A DNA stretch of 64,000 bases from Limonium bicolor (taxonomy: Eukaryota; Streptophyta; Magnoliopsida; Caryophyllales; Plumbaginaceae): NCBI GenBank assembly GCA_023374045.1, contig CM041776.1, positions 480,569,925 through 480,633,924 on the forward strand, in the 5' to 3' direction. The notes beneath the pieces are model-generated. The model was not told the origin of the DNA and made no database searches. It saw only the letters and a list, made by a program, of their open reading frames with translations. The stretch's first letter is position 1. Every line of letters starts with the position of its first letter. Below are positions 9,013 through 20,362 of the stretch, piece after piece. Position numbers and translations under genes: made by a program.

Positions 9013-11616
9013 TTAAAACATATGTACATACAAAAAATTAAAAATTTATCAAAACATACTCATGTTAAGTTTTATATTGAAGAGCTCGAATTATGATGGA
9101 CAATGGTATAAAATTTATGTTATTTGGACTTATATTTAATAAACTACAACATTTTAAAGTTTTACAAAAGTATAAAACACAAAAGGACAAAATAGATGAC
9201 AAAAGACAAAATTAGCCATCTTCACCTTACAACCTAGTGCAAGCGCCAGGTTCGAATTCATGTTGACATTTTTCTCATAACGGCCGGACCTAGCATCATC
9301 CCAAAAGTAGCAATCCTCTCTTTTCGCTCCCACCGATAGGTTCCGGTAGGGTTGTCTACACTACCCTCATATATGACCGGTATTTGGTTAATTGGATATT
9401 ACGGTTCTTCAAAATTTGATACCATTACTACTCTGATTATATCGGTTAACCGTATTCAGGTTAACCATGTTAGGCGGCATGGTAATTCAGGTTAACCATT
9501 ACCATTCCGTTTACACAGTCTAAGAATATAAGGCAAAATCAGTTCACTTAGATTCATGCAATATAAATTACAACCTGTTTTCTCAACTGAGTGATAGCAA
9601 AATACTTCTCAAAAGATTTACCATAACATGATTACAATGTACACTATATTATTTACCTTGTTCTTCACTGCACTTAATACATTATGTCGTCGATAAGTAA
9701 CATCTTTTTTCTATATTATCTTTGTTTAAGTTTTCAAAATATAAGTCAAAGGATATGTAAAGAATGTCACCTAGAAAATAATTTCAAAATATCAAAAACC
9801 AAAATCGAAGACTGGCCAAAAGCGTCATGTGTAGACACAAAAAATTCTCACCCCATAAAACAAATTCTAAAATAATAAATAAAATAAAAGAGGTAGCCAT
9901 CTTTCTTTTCAAAACGTATTAACATGCGTGCCAAAATAAAACCATCATTTTTTATGACAAAATTCTTAAATCATTTTTCAAAGCATTTCAGAAAAACAAT
10001 TCTTCAAAAATGAATTTCAAGTGACAATCCGGTTTTAAACCCATCCCTCTTGTTTTATTTACTTATCTTATTATTTTTATATATTATATTTTTATTGTGT
10101 ATTTGTCTATCTATTCATTTTCTTTCATTTTTATTTGTTACTTATTTACTTTATTGCAGCTAATACTATTTTTAACTATCTTCTAGCATTTACTTGTTAT
10201 TTTATCATCATGTAGTTTCATCTTTATTTCCATCATTTTATGTATCATTTACTATCATTATTCATTCATGTTAGCATATTTCATTTCACCGCTAGTTGGA
10301 CAAAACTCCATCTCATTTCATTTTACTTAATTACTTGTTCATTCTATCTTTCTTTCCACCACTTGTACATATCTAATTCAATCATATTTAGCACATTCAC
10401 TTGTACTTTCATTTTATTATACTAGTACTACTTCATTATTTTATGTACTTATTATTTTGTTTATCTTATACTTTATTACGCTTTTGTATTTTTACTAGTT
10501 GCATTATATTATTTCATGACTCTTTTGAAGAAAATAATTCATTTCATTAGATAAATCTTTTTTTTTTGTCTTATTGCACGTTTTCATTTAAACACTAGTG
10601 TTTTTAAAGAATTCACCCTGTTTGAGTTAGGGCTTTAGTATTATTTCTTGTATTTTTATAATAAGATATGTTGCTAGCGTAGTTGATTAGTATGTGTACA
10701 AGGGTGTCAAATGTCTCAGGTTAGAATTTGTGTGAACAATCTTGGAGTAGTTCTTTTATTATTTTCGTTTCCTAGGTTCGAACTGGCACTGGAGATTAAG
10801 CTATTGTTGCATAAAAATATTGACAATTAACAAAAGTTCATATGGTATGTATATACTTTAAAGAACCCAAAGGTGATGGGTTTGAATCCTACGACATAAA
10901 AAAAACCCTAGGATAGCAGGACTAGCAGCCGACTCCAATCCCAAAACTTCTCCTCTATTCATACATACTCCTCTTATTCAACTATCGGAGTGCTACAAAG
11001 TCAAGCTGGTGAATTACAATCACATAGCTCTACCTTTCATTCTCCACACTCATGATGAATATGTAACCAAACTGAACATACACGGAACACACAATCTCGG
11101 CGTCTTCTTTCCATTATCTTCACCGTCGTATAAGGAACATACATGTTCACTACTCACTTCCATTCCCTCACGCTGGCGAACAGGGAACATGCTAGCTCTA
11201 CACATCCTTCATCTTCTTCAAACTGGGGAAATAAAGAAATACATGCTCTGAGCTTCATTCACCTCTTCACTCACGACATTTTGCACACCCTAACTTTCGA
11301 ACTAGAAACACCCCACATTTCTCCATTCTCTTTACTCCCATCGATTTGCAACCCAAAGCCCGGCTCATGCCTCCTTCATTTGTTCTCTTCACGGTAATCT
11401 GAGATTGGAACTTAGCCTTTCTTCACATGTTTGGTAGTTATGTCCTCAAGTATTTTTGCTTTATTTTCGGATAATCTCCTAGGATGTAGTTTTTGAATGT
11501 TGTGATGTTGATGAAACCTTATGTCCTTCTATCAAATGTCAGTTTTTTTCTAATGCTCAAGGTTGTTTTGCTCTATGGGTTACTCCTACTAACTAATCAT
11601 GTATGAGCAATGGATG
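9013..11616. other. Intergenic region, no gene recognised
   Basis: The stretch 10020-10600 is very T-rich on this strand, with many 'catttta/tttatt' motifs. 'GGTTCGAATTC' (about 9249) and 'GGTTTGAATCC' (about 10877) resemble the B box of tRNA-derived SINEs, but no convincing A box or bounded element was found. 10930-11400 is less AT-rich and pyrimidine-rich and looks like leader sequence, but its short open frames match nothing I know. Confidence 0.45.
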
Positions 11617-11780
11617 CACTGGTAGAAAAAAGATTTTAAATGATGAAGTTTAAACCACGGTAAAATGAAAAACCGTGGTTTAAAGTTTATAAACCACGGT
11701 TTCTAGGGCAACCGTCATTTATAGTATAAGCCGGAGTGAATAAACCACGGTTTTTGGAAAACTGTGGTATATAGGTTACT
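11617..11780 (+). mobile_element. Solitary CACTA-type terminus (ACCACGG family)
   Basis: CACTGGTAGAAAAAAG at 11617 matches the plant CACTA TIR pattern. It is followed by repeated, inverted copies of AAACCACGGTTT (about 11653, 11672, 11690, 11742, 11758), as expected for transposase-binding subterminal repeats. No partner end with the same motif lies in the window. Confidence 0.62.
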
Positions 11781-12044
11781 TATAAACGTTGTTTCGGACA
11801 AAAAATTGATAGGGTCTAAATTATTCATATGAGGTCCGATTTGTTCCCTATTTGTGGCGTTGGAAAGCTCGTGAGGAGATCTATGCATTTCTAGCATCAT
11901 TTCCTGCTTTAAACATATAAATTGGCATCAGTTCTTGCCCAAAGTAAGAGTCATGAAAAGCATAGGATAAGTGTGAAAAAGTGCATAAAAAGGATGCATA
12001 AATAAGAATTTAGCATCTATAAAACCCTATCAATTTCACACTTA

Positions 12045-14072
12045 TCAGGAGGGAAATCAGAAGATGTGGATTCTGGTGAAGTGGGTAAAGTGGGAGGTTC
12101 TGGAGTAGGATCAGGAGGGTTAGCAGGAGAGGATGAGTGGGCTAAATGGTTCTGTAAGGTGGTTGGCTGTGTAGGTATTTGTAGCTCCATCAGTTGAGGG
12201 GTAGAAGAGATTTGGGTGAGGGAGGTGGTTGAAGAAAAGGAAAAGAAGTTTCTTGAAACTGCACATCACGAGATATGAAACTCCTTTGAGTGGGAATGTG
12301 ATAACATATATATCCAGTAGAGCGAGGGTCATAACCAAGGAAGGCACATTCCTTGGTTCGGAAGACATTTTGTGTTGGTTGAAAGGTCGTAGGTTAGGAA
12401 AACAAGAGCATCCAAAGACTTGAAGATGATGAAGGTTGGGTTGAGTATTATGGAGTTTGAAGTAGGGAGTGAGGTTGGAGTGTGTTTTTATGGGGGTTCG
12501 GTTTGTTAAGTAAATGGTAGTACGAAAGGCATAGGACCAAAAAGATAAGGGCATAGAGGCTTGGGCAAGTAGGCATAAACCTTTGTTGACCACATGCTTA
12601 ATCCGTCCCTCAATGGACCCATTCTGTTGATGTGAATGGGGGCAAGTTAATCTGTGAACTATTCCTTGCTGCTGAACAAAGAACTGAAGTCCCTTAAATT
12701 CTCCCCCTCTATCTGTCTGTAAAGACTTAATCCTGGTTTAAAAAATATTATACACTAGATGATAGAATGCAATAAAGACAGATAGAACCTCTGATTTCAA
12801 CTTTAATGGAAATAGCCACATAAAACCAGAAAAGTCATCCACAACTAACAGGAAATAACTGAAACCATCAACAGAAATATGATGAGCTAGGACCCATAAG
12901 TCCATAAACAGAAGATCAAAACAGTTTTGGGATCTGGAAGGGGAGGGATAATAGGGGTAATGCTTGTGGCTTTCCAGCACAACAAGTTGTGCATAGTTCA
13001 GTGTTCACATGTTTAGTCACAGGGAGACTAAACTTATTTCATGTTAAACTAGTAATAGGGTGGGAAGGATGTCCTAGCCGCAGATGCCAAATGTTGCTAG
13101 GTGCTGCATAGGTGTAGTGAAGCTGGGGAGTTGGCTTAATTTGCTTGGGAGGGAAACAGTAGATCCCTTCTTTAACCTCCCCTCTGAGAAGGACCTTTTT
13201 GGTCACCAAGTCCTTGAGAAAGAAACAGTCATCATAGAATTCAAAAAACACAAGGTTATCATGACAAAACTGGTTGACAGAAATAAGTTGTTTTTGTAGA
13301 GAATGGCTATGTATAACATTCCTTAAGACAAAGGTGTTATCAACAATAGAAATAGAGGCTGTACCCTGATGAGTTATAGGTAGACTGGAGCCATTTCCCA
13401 AGGCAATCGTATCAGTCCCTGAATAATCAGAAGCTAACAAATTCAATTTAGAGAAATCATGAGAAAAATGGTTTGTAGCAGCAGTGTCAGGTAACCAATC
13501 TGAGGTGGTCACCCTCCTAGTGGCATTCACACTTATAGTGGATGGGGGTTTGAGCTAATAAACTTGATTGAAATGATGGTAACACTCTTTCATAGTGTGT
13601 CCTCGTTTCTCACAGATCTGACACTTAGGTCGGTTATCTGGTACTCCAGATTACAATTGTGTGTTGTTGTTGGAACCAGTAGACATGTAAGATGAGGTTC
13701 TGCCTCTTCCTCTGTTAGAGTAGTTTCCTCGAGCACCTGTAGTGCAAGAGTTATTCTGATTTCCTCTACCTTTGCCTTGACCACTGTTGAACGTGGCATT
13801 AAGAGAGATGGAGGTAGCACTTTGCTTCTGTTGTTGCTGTATCCAAGTTTCATTAGACAATAGATATTGCAGAAGCTGGCTAGGAGTACAAACCTCAGAT
13901 CGAGTGAGAATGTTTGAGACAGTAGCATTGTAATCTCTAGGAAGCACTTTCAGTAAATAGCATTGAAATTCATGACCAGACAATGTATGTCCAACAATTG
14001 ACAGAGAATCAGTAAGAAACCTTGCTCTATTAAAATAAGTATTAATATCTTTTGATTCCTTTTTCTCAATTG
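12045..14072 (-). pseudogene. Ty1/Copia retrotransposon fragment: gag, protease, integrase (truncated)
   Basis: Reading on the minus strand from about 14070 there is a Copia gag region (DINTYFNRARFLTDSL; LLKVLPRDYNATVSNILT; an RG-rich tail). A CCHC zinc knuckle CQICEKRGHTMKEC follows at 13581-13622. Next come a protease motif, WLPDTAATNH, near 13490 (family form D-S/T-G-A), the pre-integrase WHLRLGHPS near 13065, and integrase with DLWVLAHHISVDGF, then QTDRGGEF and a QNGSIEGRIKHVVNKG block (about 12600-12735). The Ser/Pro-rich linker before the reverse transcriptase starts near 12230, and the element stops at about 12045: RT and RNase H are absent. Several frame changes break the polyprotein. 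The 5' side is cut off by CACTA-end sequence at about 14072. Confidence 0.85.
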
Positions 14073-14308
14073 TGAAGCGTTTTTTATGTTCTCGCGCCCA
14101 AACACATAAAAAATGCTTCCTTCCTGAAGCGTTTTTTATACATGTCTCTTTAAAGAACGCTTTGTAGCAAAGCGTTGTTTTTGACTTTGGGCGTGATAAC
14201 AAAAACAACGCTTTATAAACAAAGCGTTGTTAAGATGTCCGGCCTATGTTAAAAACGATTTAGAATATAAGCGTTGTTAAAGGGGCGTTTATTTTTTTTC
14301 CAGCAGTG
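14073..14308 (-). mobile_element. Solitary CACTA-type terminus (AACGCTTTGTT family)
   Basis: The right edge ends TTTTTTTTCCAGCAGTG at 14308; on the minus strand this reads CACTGCTGGAAAAAAAA, a CACTA-type TIR. Inside it are repeated, inverted copies of an AAGCGTTGTT / AACAACGCTTT motif (about 14150-14240 and 14268). The motif differs from the one at 11617, so the two ends probably belong to different families. The flanking triplets (ATG at 11614, TGT at 14309) also do not match. Confidence 0.6.
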
Positions 14309-14464
14309 TGTATGGGTAATAGGGCAATGTAGTAGGCCATGGACCAAAGTTTCAGGCGCACCACAACAGATACAACTGTTGTCTACATCCATATTCTTCA
14401 AACGTCGAGCAATAATTTCCTTACAAGAAAGGACACCATGTAAAATCTTCCACATAAAAAGTTG
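14309..14464 (-). pseudogene. LINE ORF2 fragment with zf-RVT domain
   Basis: The minus-strand translation reads LFMWKILHGVLSCKEIIARR, then the CICCGAPETLVHGLLHCP zinc-binding pattern (C-x2-C ... H-x4-C). This is the reverse-transcriptase zinc-binding domain (zf-RVT) near the C-terminus of plant non-LTR retrotransposons. It is cut at 14308 by the CACTA end and on the other side near 14464, so only about 50 residues remain. Confidence 0.7.
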
Positions 14465-14760
14465 AACCCTGAGAGGAAGATGGAGTTTCCATATATGGCG
14501 TCGATGGCGCCTCCGTGGCTGATGTCTCCTTCCGCGAGCTGATTAAGGTGCTCCGCTTTCGCCAGCAGGTACTCTCTTACTTTCTCTACATGTTTTTTCT
14601 GTCTTGCTACCCTGAATTTGCCAGAAATACTTTTCACTACTGCTCCCCTCTCTCTGGCGGCCATCTTCTCGTGTCTGCTTGTCTCTTCATCCTTTTTTCT
14701 ATCTTTAAGAAAGCTTTTGTCTGTGTATCCATACGTACAGGTCCTACAGGATATGACTAA
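14465..14760. other. Unidentified segment with an open minus-strand frame
   Basis: The minus strand has an open frame from an ATG at 14664 (MAARERGAVVKSISGKF, then a Lys/Glu-rich helix-like stretch) that runs into the LINE fragment. Base composition is less AT-rich than the surroundings. I recognise no family; it may be an exon relic or retroelement flank. Confidence 0.3.
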
Positions 14761-14990
14761 AAAGAAAAGACGGCTAACTGTTTTGTAGGGTTTTAATGCA
14801 CTGATTTCTATATTGATTCAGAGACTGTACAGTATGTATTTATATTACAAGATATGGACTCCTCTGAGTGTAATACGTAAAAGGGCCAAACAATATATGG
14901 ACATGAGATATTTTATTTAGGCTTTATTGTGGACCGATCTCTATGCGGGCCTGTACTCTCTTTACTCTCCCGCGTTCGAAGCGTACGCAA
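14761..14990 (-). mobile_element. Probable 3' LTR/untranslated end of the second Copia element
   Basis: This follows the RNase H stop codon on the minus strand. It contains a purine-rich tract (minus-strand GGGAGAGTAAAGAGAG, about 14954-14969) suited to a polypurine tract. Then comes promoter-like sequence ('aatataaatacatactgtac') and an end near 'ccctacaaaaca'. Exact LTR boundaries and a target duplication could not be set. Confidence 0.4.
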
Positions 14991-17575
14991 CTAGAGTTTC
15001 GAACGAAGATCGTGAAATCGATTTGGGGCTAGGGTTTTCATGAGAATGTCCGCCACCTGGTCTGTCGTATGAATGAAGGAGATAGTGAGGGAGCGATTCG
15101 CGACGCGTTCCCTAACAAAATGGAAATCAATGGCAATGTGTTTCGAGCGTGAGTGGAAGACGGGATTTGCCGCGAGATATGTCGCACCAAGGTTGTCACA
15201 CCATAGCACTGGAGGGCGATGAAGCCAGATCCCGAGATCTCGCAGAAGTTGTTGAATCCAAAGAAGCTCGCAAGCTGCATGCACCATGGAATGATACTCG
15301 GCCTCGGTGGTGGAACGGGCGACGGTGGGCTGCTTCTTCGACTGCCAGGAGATCAAATTTGACCAGAGAAAGATGCAGAAACCGGTTGTGGACCGTCTGT
15401 CCTCCTGGTTGCCCGCCCAGTCAGCATCTGCGAAGGCAGACAGTTGCAAGGGAGTGCGAGCAGAAAGAGAGAACTACAAGTGCTGAGTCGCGTTCAGGTA
15501 TCTCAAAATCCGCTTTAGGGCTTTCCAGTGAACATCTGTTGGTTTATGCATATATTGGCAGAGCTTATTAACTGAGTAGCCGAGATCTGGCCTAGTCAAG
15601 GATAAATACTGTAGCGCTCCTAGTATGCTTCTAAAATTTGTAATATCTGTATGCGGTGGAGATGTAGGATCAGACAAATCAGTGCTAGAGCCCAGGGGTG
15701 TAGATACAGGTTTTGATTTCAACATCTTTGTCTTTGAGAGTAGATTGTAGATGTATTGTTGCTGAGAGAGGTAGAGACATTGAGGTGTGCGCTGGACCTG
15801 AACTCCGAGAAAAAAATGTAGGGGGCCTAGGGGTTTGACAGGGAAGTGGGTGGCAAGGGCAGTGATGAATTTGTGGATTAGGGCAGAGGAATTTCCTGTC
15901 AAAATGATATCATCTACATAGATTAAAGAATACATAGCTTCTGATCCATTGGAGTAAATAAAGAGAGATGGATCAGCTGCGGAGCCGTGAAAACCTAGGT
16001 CAATGAGGGTAGTGCTCAGCTTAGAAAACCAAGCCCTAGGGGCTTGTTTGGGCCATATAGAGATTTGTGGAGCTTGCAAATGTGATTAGGGAAGAGAGGG
16101 TGAGCAAGACCTGGGGGTTGGGTAATGTAGATGTCTTAGGTGAGGTCCCCTTGGAGAAAGGCATTTTGTATGTCAATCTGTTCAATGGGCCAGTCTTTGG
16201 CAACAGCTAGGGCAAGGATGAGTCTAATAGTGGTGGGTTTTATTACGGGGCTGAAAATTTCCGTATAGTCAAGGCCTGCAGTTTGTGTGTAGCCCTTGGC
16301 AACCAGACGCGCCTTCCTCCTCTCTATGGTGCCATTGGAGTGCCTCTTAGTCTTGAAAACCCACTTGACACCCAAAACATGGACATGAGGATTTGGTGGG
16401 ACTAGGGTCCAGTCTTAGTGTGTTGTAAGGCATGAAATTCTTTGAGCATGACATCCCTCCACTCAGGGAATTGGATAGCTTCTTTGTAGGTAGGTTCTTC
16501 TGGGATAGATGGAGGTGAGGATAGACTAGTAGTATGTGTTTGTGGCCAAGGGATAGTTCCATCCTGCCTGATAAGCGGTTTAACAATGTGGGCTTTGGCA
16601 CGGGTAACCATAGGGCGGCCAATGTTGGGTTGTGGGGGGAGGAGTGGAGGGAGAGCTAGAGGCAGTAGTAGGAGTGGTGGATGGTGTAGAGGGAGATGAG
16701 GAAGTGGGGACTGATGAAGACATATGGTTTCTGGTTGGGGTCTGAACAGGTGTAGGTGTTGGTGATGAGGGAGACGAAGAAGTGGGTACTGGGGTTGACT
16801 GAGAGGTGTAGGTGCAATGAGAAAGGGTAGAATGGTATGTGTAGCTGAAGGTGGGGTAGGGGGATTATGTGTGGTCTTTGGTTTAGCAAAAGGGAAAGAG
16901 TGCTCATCAAAGAGCACATCTCTAGAGGTATAGATGCGGTCAGTAAGAGGGTCTAGGCAGAGGTACCCATCATGCTTAGGACTGTAGCCCAAGAACACAC
17001 AACAGATCTGAAGGCTAGTTTGTGTCGGTTATAAGGTCTCATGTTGGGCCAGCAAGCACAGCCAAATATCTTGAGTTTGGTGTAGTTTGGTGTGTGATCA
17101 TAGAGAGCCTCATATGGAGTTTTAAACTGTAAAACTGATGATGGGGATCCCCAAAATTTGTAAGGTAAGGATGAGTGGGCTAATAGGGCTAGGCCTTTAT
17201 CCACAATGTGACGGTGTCTTACTTCAATACTGTCATTCTGTGGGTGGGCATGAGGGCATGTGAGACGATGCAAAATTCCCTTTCCTTTAAGAAAAGGTGT
17301 CAAGGGTTGAAACTCCCCTCCCCCATCTGTTTGGATGGACTGAACGGGTGTTTTGAACTGATTCTCAACATAGGCAATAAAGTCTATCACTAAAGCAGTA
17401 ACCGAGGATTTTGCAGGAATAATAAAGATCCACATGAATTTAGAAAAGGCATCAACAATGCTCAGATAAAAACACCCACCATTAAGTGTCAAAAGAGGTG
17501 CAGGGCCCCAAACATCTAGAAACAAAAGTTGAAAAGGTGCAGTATAGGAAGTGTGTCTGTCTCCATAAGGAAGAC
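14991..17575 (-). pseudogene. Ty1/Copia retrotransposon pol fragment: integrase, reverse transcriptase, RNase H
   Basis: Read from 17575 down on the minus strand. The integrase catalytic core has LDVWGPAP, QTDGGGEF and HAHPQNDSIEVRHRH, supplying the D, D and E positions. An IFGCACWPNMRPYNRHK block and a Pro-rich linker follow. The reverse transcriptase starts GVKWVFKTKRHSNG, includes ARLVAKGYTQ and IDIQNAFLQGDL, and has the catalytic YVDDIILTG (codons at about 15900-15925). RNase H reads ADADWAGNQEDRRSTTGF, then ARSTTEAEYHSMV, ending at 14991. The frame changes several times (about 16080-16135, 16375-16400, 16950-17000), so it is dead. The gag, protease and integrase N-terminus are missing because the open frame stops exactly at the CACTA terminus at 17576. 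Confidence 0.88.
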
Positions 17576-17940
17576 ACTAGTACAAAAAACGTCTATTTCG
17601 GCGCCCCTATTTCGGCGGTTGTAGATAAAACCGCCGAAATAGGGGCCCGAAATATATACCGTATGTAAAGAAGGGGTCTATTTCGGCGGTTCCTAACAAA
17701 GAACCGCCGAAATAGGCCCTTTTTAATAATAAAAAATTAAATAGACCTATTTCGCGGCGGTTCCTTACACGAAACCACCGCGAAATAGGTGTTTCTATTT
17801 TTCTTTTTTTTTAATTTAATCATCTATTTCGGCGGTTCTTGTCAGGAACCGCCGAAATAGGTCTCTTTAATTTATTTAATAATTAAAAAGGGCCTATTTC
17901 GGCGGTTCTTTGTTAGGAACCGCCGAAATAGGTCCTTTTA
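17576..17940. repeat. Left subterminal repeats of the CACTA element
   Basis: At least eight copies of CTATTTCGGCGGTT or its complement AACCGCCGAAATAG lie in alternating orientation, forming hairpins with 4-12-base loops. The block at about 17675-17730 is the reverse complement of that at about 17881-17931. One pair (about 17748-17790) carries a variant, TTTCGCGGCGGTT. In characterised CACTA elements such repeats bind the element's own proteins and are needed for transposition. Confidence 0.8.
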
Positions 17941-20362
17941 ATTAGCCCCCAAGCCCGATTCGAAACAATTACAGATCATTAGGTCTAATTAACCCCCTCT
18001 TCTCCTCTCTGTTCAGCGGCGATTTCGAACCCACCCACCGCCACCACAGCCGTCGACCGCCCGCCCTCCTCCTCCTCTTGCTTTCGCCGGTGTCGCGCCG
18101 TCGGTGTGGTCTCCGGTTGGTGTCGCCGGCCTCAATCCGCCACTCAACAGAGGCGAACAGAGGTGAGAACAAACACTCACGATTGTTTCGATTTTGTTTT
18201 ATTAATTGTTTTTGTTGTTAAAATTGATAAATTGTTGTTAAATTGTGATTGTGGATGATGATATTTATTGTGTGTGTGAAATCTTTGCTAGATTTGGTTG
18301 TTAAACTATTAAATTTATGTATGCACACAAGGTGTTCGATGAAAGTCCGAGTGAATTTTGTGCTGTTTTTTGCCCTTCTTTTAAGTATAGTTAGGTTAGC
18401 TTATTTGGGCTAGATTTTTATGCTTATATATGGGGTGGGAACATGTTTGAGCATATTTGTTTAAGTATAGTTAGGTTAGCTTATTTGTCCACTTAAAATT
18501 ACTTGTTAATTCACAATTCATAAGTAAATATCATTGTAAATATACATTGTTAAAGTATAGTTAGGTTAGCTTATTTCCAGAAGCGTTATACTAAAAAAAA
18601 TTCTTATTGTGCTTGTTTGAATGAGCTAACGATAATGTTTATAATTTACATATTTGATTATGATATTATATTATCGTTAATACAAGAGTGTGATGCATAA
18701 GTGGTATATTGAAAATTATGGATAACATGTTAAACATGAAAAACAATTTAGGTTGTTTGGTAAGTTTCTAGTTTGATCTTGTCATTTATGAGTTGTTATG
18801 AACAACTTCATTCATTGGTAAAAATACTAATAAACATTCGGTAGTGTATATATATATGAGTATTGTATATTCGTTAAGTTTAATATAAAATTATTATAAT
18901 TGATCTGAATGTTGTTCAATCTTTATGCGTTGCCTCTGTAGAGATTGGTGTTGCTACACGCGTCTCGCACGCCCGATTGAGAAGAGGGGCTGAAAACAAT
19001 TCATTTATGAACCGGTATTTTTTTTTAATTTAACTCTTCATTCTCTTCATTCACTGTAATATAATCTAACTTATCATTTTTCTCTTTTGTGTCTCTACAG
19101 ATAAATACTTAAGGAGCTTCTTTACCATTTGATGGTAGATTGAAAGCGGAGCGGAGAGCAATTCATTTTCGAACCGGTAATATAATCTAACGTATCATTT
19201 TTCTCTTTTGTACTTTGTATTTGATTTCCACAAATTATTGGAATTTCGTTTGATGAATGAATTTGGTATATATTAGTTTGGTTTATGATTGAAATTTGTG
19301 TTGTTGAATAATTGGTGAATGCTTAATAATAGGCATAGTTGTGTCTTTATTTTACTTTGTATTTATTTCCACAAATTATTAAAATTTGTTTGATGGATAA
19401 AGTTGGTATTAGTTTGATTTGTGATGGAAATTTGTGTTGATGAATGGTTGGTGAATGCTTAATAATAAGCATGGGATAGGTAAAATTATGCAAAAGTCAT
19501 GCCGTTTTTTTTTAAAATCTCTTCGTAATTAATTGTTTGATGTATGTGTATATGTCTAACAATATCTAATTTTTTTTATCAGGTCCGTTATTCACCTCTC
19601 TTGTTTCCCGCCTTCTTCCATTACTTTTCCTCTTTCCTCCTCTGTGCACAAGTAAGTAACTAAACCTTATTTTTTGTTTAATAAATGCAATTATGTATTT
19701 AAATATAAGTGCTAGTACATAATTTAGCTTCATTCCCTATTTGTTGATGCATTTCTTTTTTAATTTATTTTTTGTTGCTCCCTTGCAGAGACATATCAGA
19801 AGTGGTATTGCTGCATCTCTCGCACAGAAGCCTACCTCTCAGGCACCAGTCTCCCCTGTCCATAAATCCTTAAAAAACAAGTACGTATTCTAACTCTCGA
19901 TTCTTTGTTAATCTGTAAACCGGTTTGAACTTATACAGTGGAGAATTGAAAGCGTTGATTTGATGATCTGAATTTGCAATTGGTTTTCAGTTAGCTAGTA
20001 AAGAATTGATTTATTTTAATTGTTGGTTGCTGCCATTGTTGGAATGTTTGTGGTTGTGATGACTTTGGTGAGTGCTGAATAATAAGCACGGGATGTGTAC
20101 AATTATGCAAAGGTCATGCCAAATTTTTTGTAGAAAAAGTATTCGTAATATTGTTTTAAACACCGGTTTCTGTTTTAGAAGTGCAACAATTTCTTAAATT
20201 TAAAATGGTAGTTTATTTTTGTGTTTGCAACCTTAGAGTTAGGCTAGACTAATTGTCAATCATCCCAGTCATGCTCCATTAGGAAATAAACATGTGCAAC
20301 TTAATATAGGCCATATTCTACAAAGGATCTAACTCACACCTGTGATCTGTTGCACATGTAGT
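17941..20362 (+). promoter_or_regulatory. Leader region of the CACTA element with duplicated segments
   Basis: A GC-rich, pyrimidine-rich patch (17995-18170) stands out in AT-rich sequence and looks like the first, untranslated exon; '(g)aggtgagaac' at about 18159 could be its splice donor. Downstream are repeated blocks. 'tatagttaggttagcttattt' occurs three times (about 18385, 18466, 18560). A 'gaaccggta...aatataatctaac(g/t)tatcat' block occurs twice (about 19008 and 19175). A block of about 100 bp ending 'ggtgaatgcttaataata(g/a)gca' occurs at 19230-19335 and 19375-19475, with a third partial copy near 20070. No protein-coding exon is evident before 20363. Confidence 0.5.

Noticed and set aside
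9225..9360. tRNA-derived SINE around GGTTCGAATTC
   Set aside because: A B-box-like motif is present, but there is no clear A box at the right distance, no bounded 3' tail and no target duplication.
10860..10905. Second SINE or tRNA-like B box (GGGTTTGAATCC)
   Set aside because: An isolated motif; the surrounding sequence cannot be folded by eye into a tRNA and has no element boundaries.
12229..12423. Plus-strand frame opposite the first Copia integrase
   Set aside because: It is antisense to clear integrase C-terminal coding sequence and has no recognisable features.
11617..14308. One 2.7-kb CACTA element bounded by the two CACTA-type ends
   Set aside because: The subterminal motifs differ completely and the outer triplets (ATG and TGT) do not match, so the ends probably belong to different elements.
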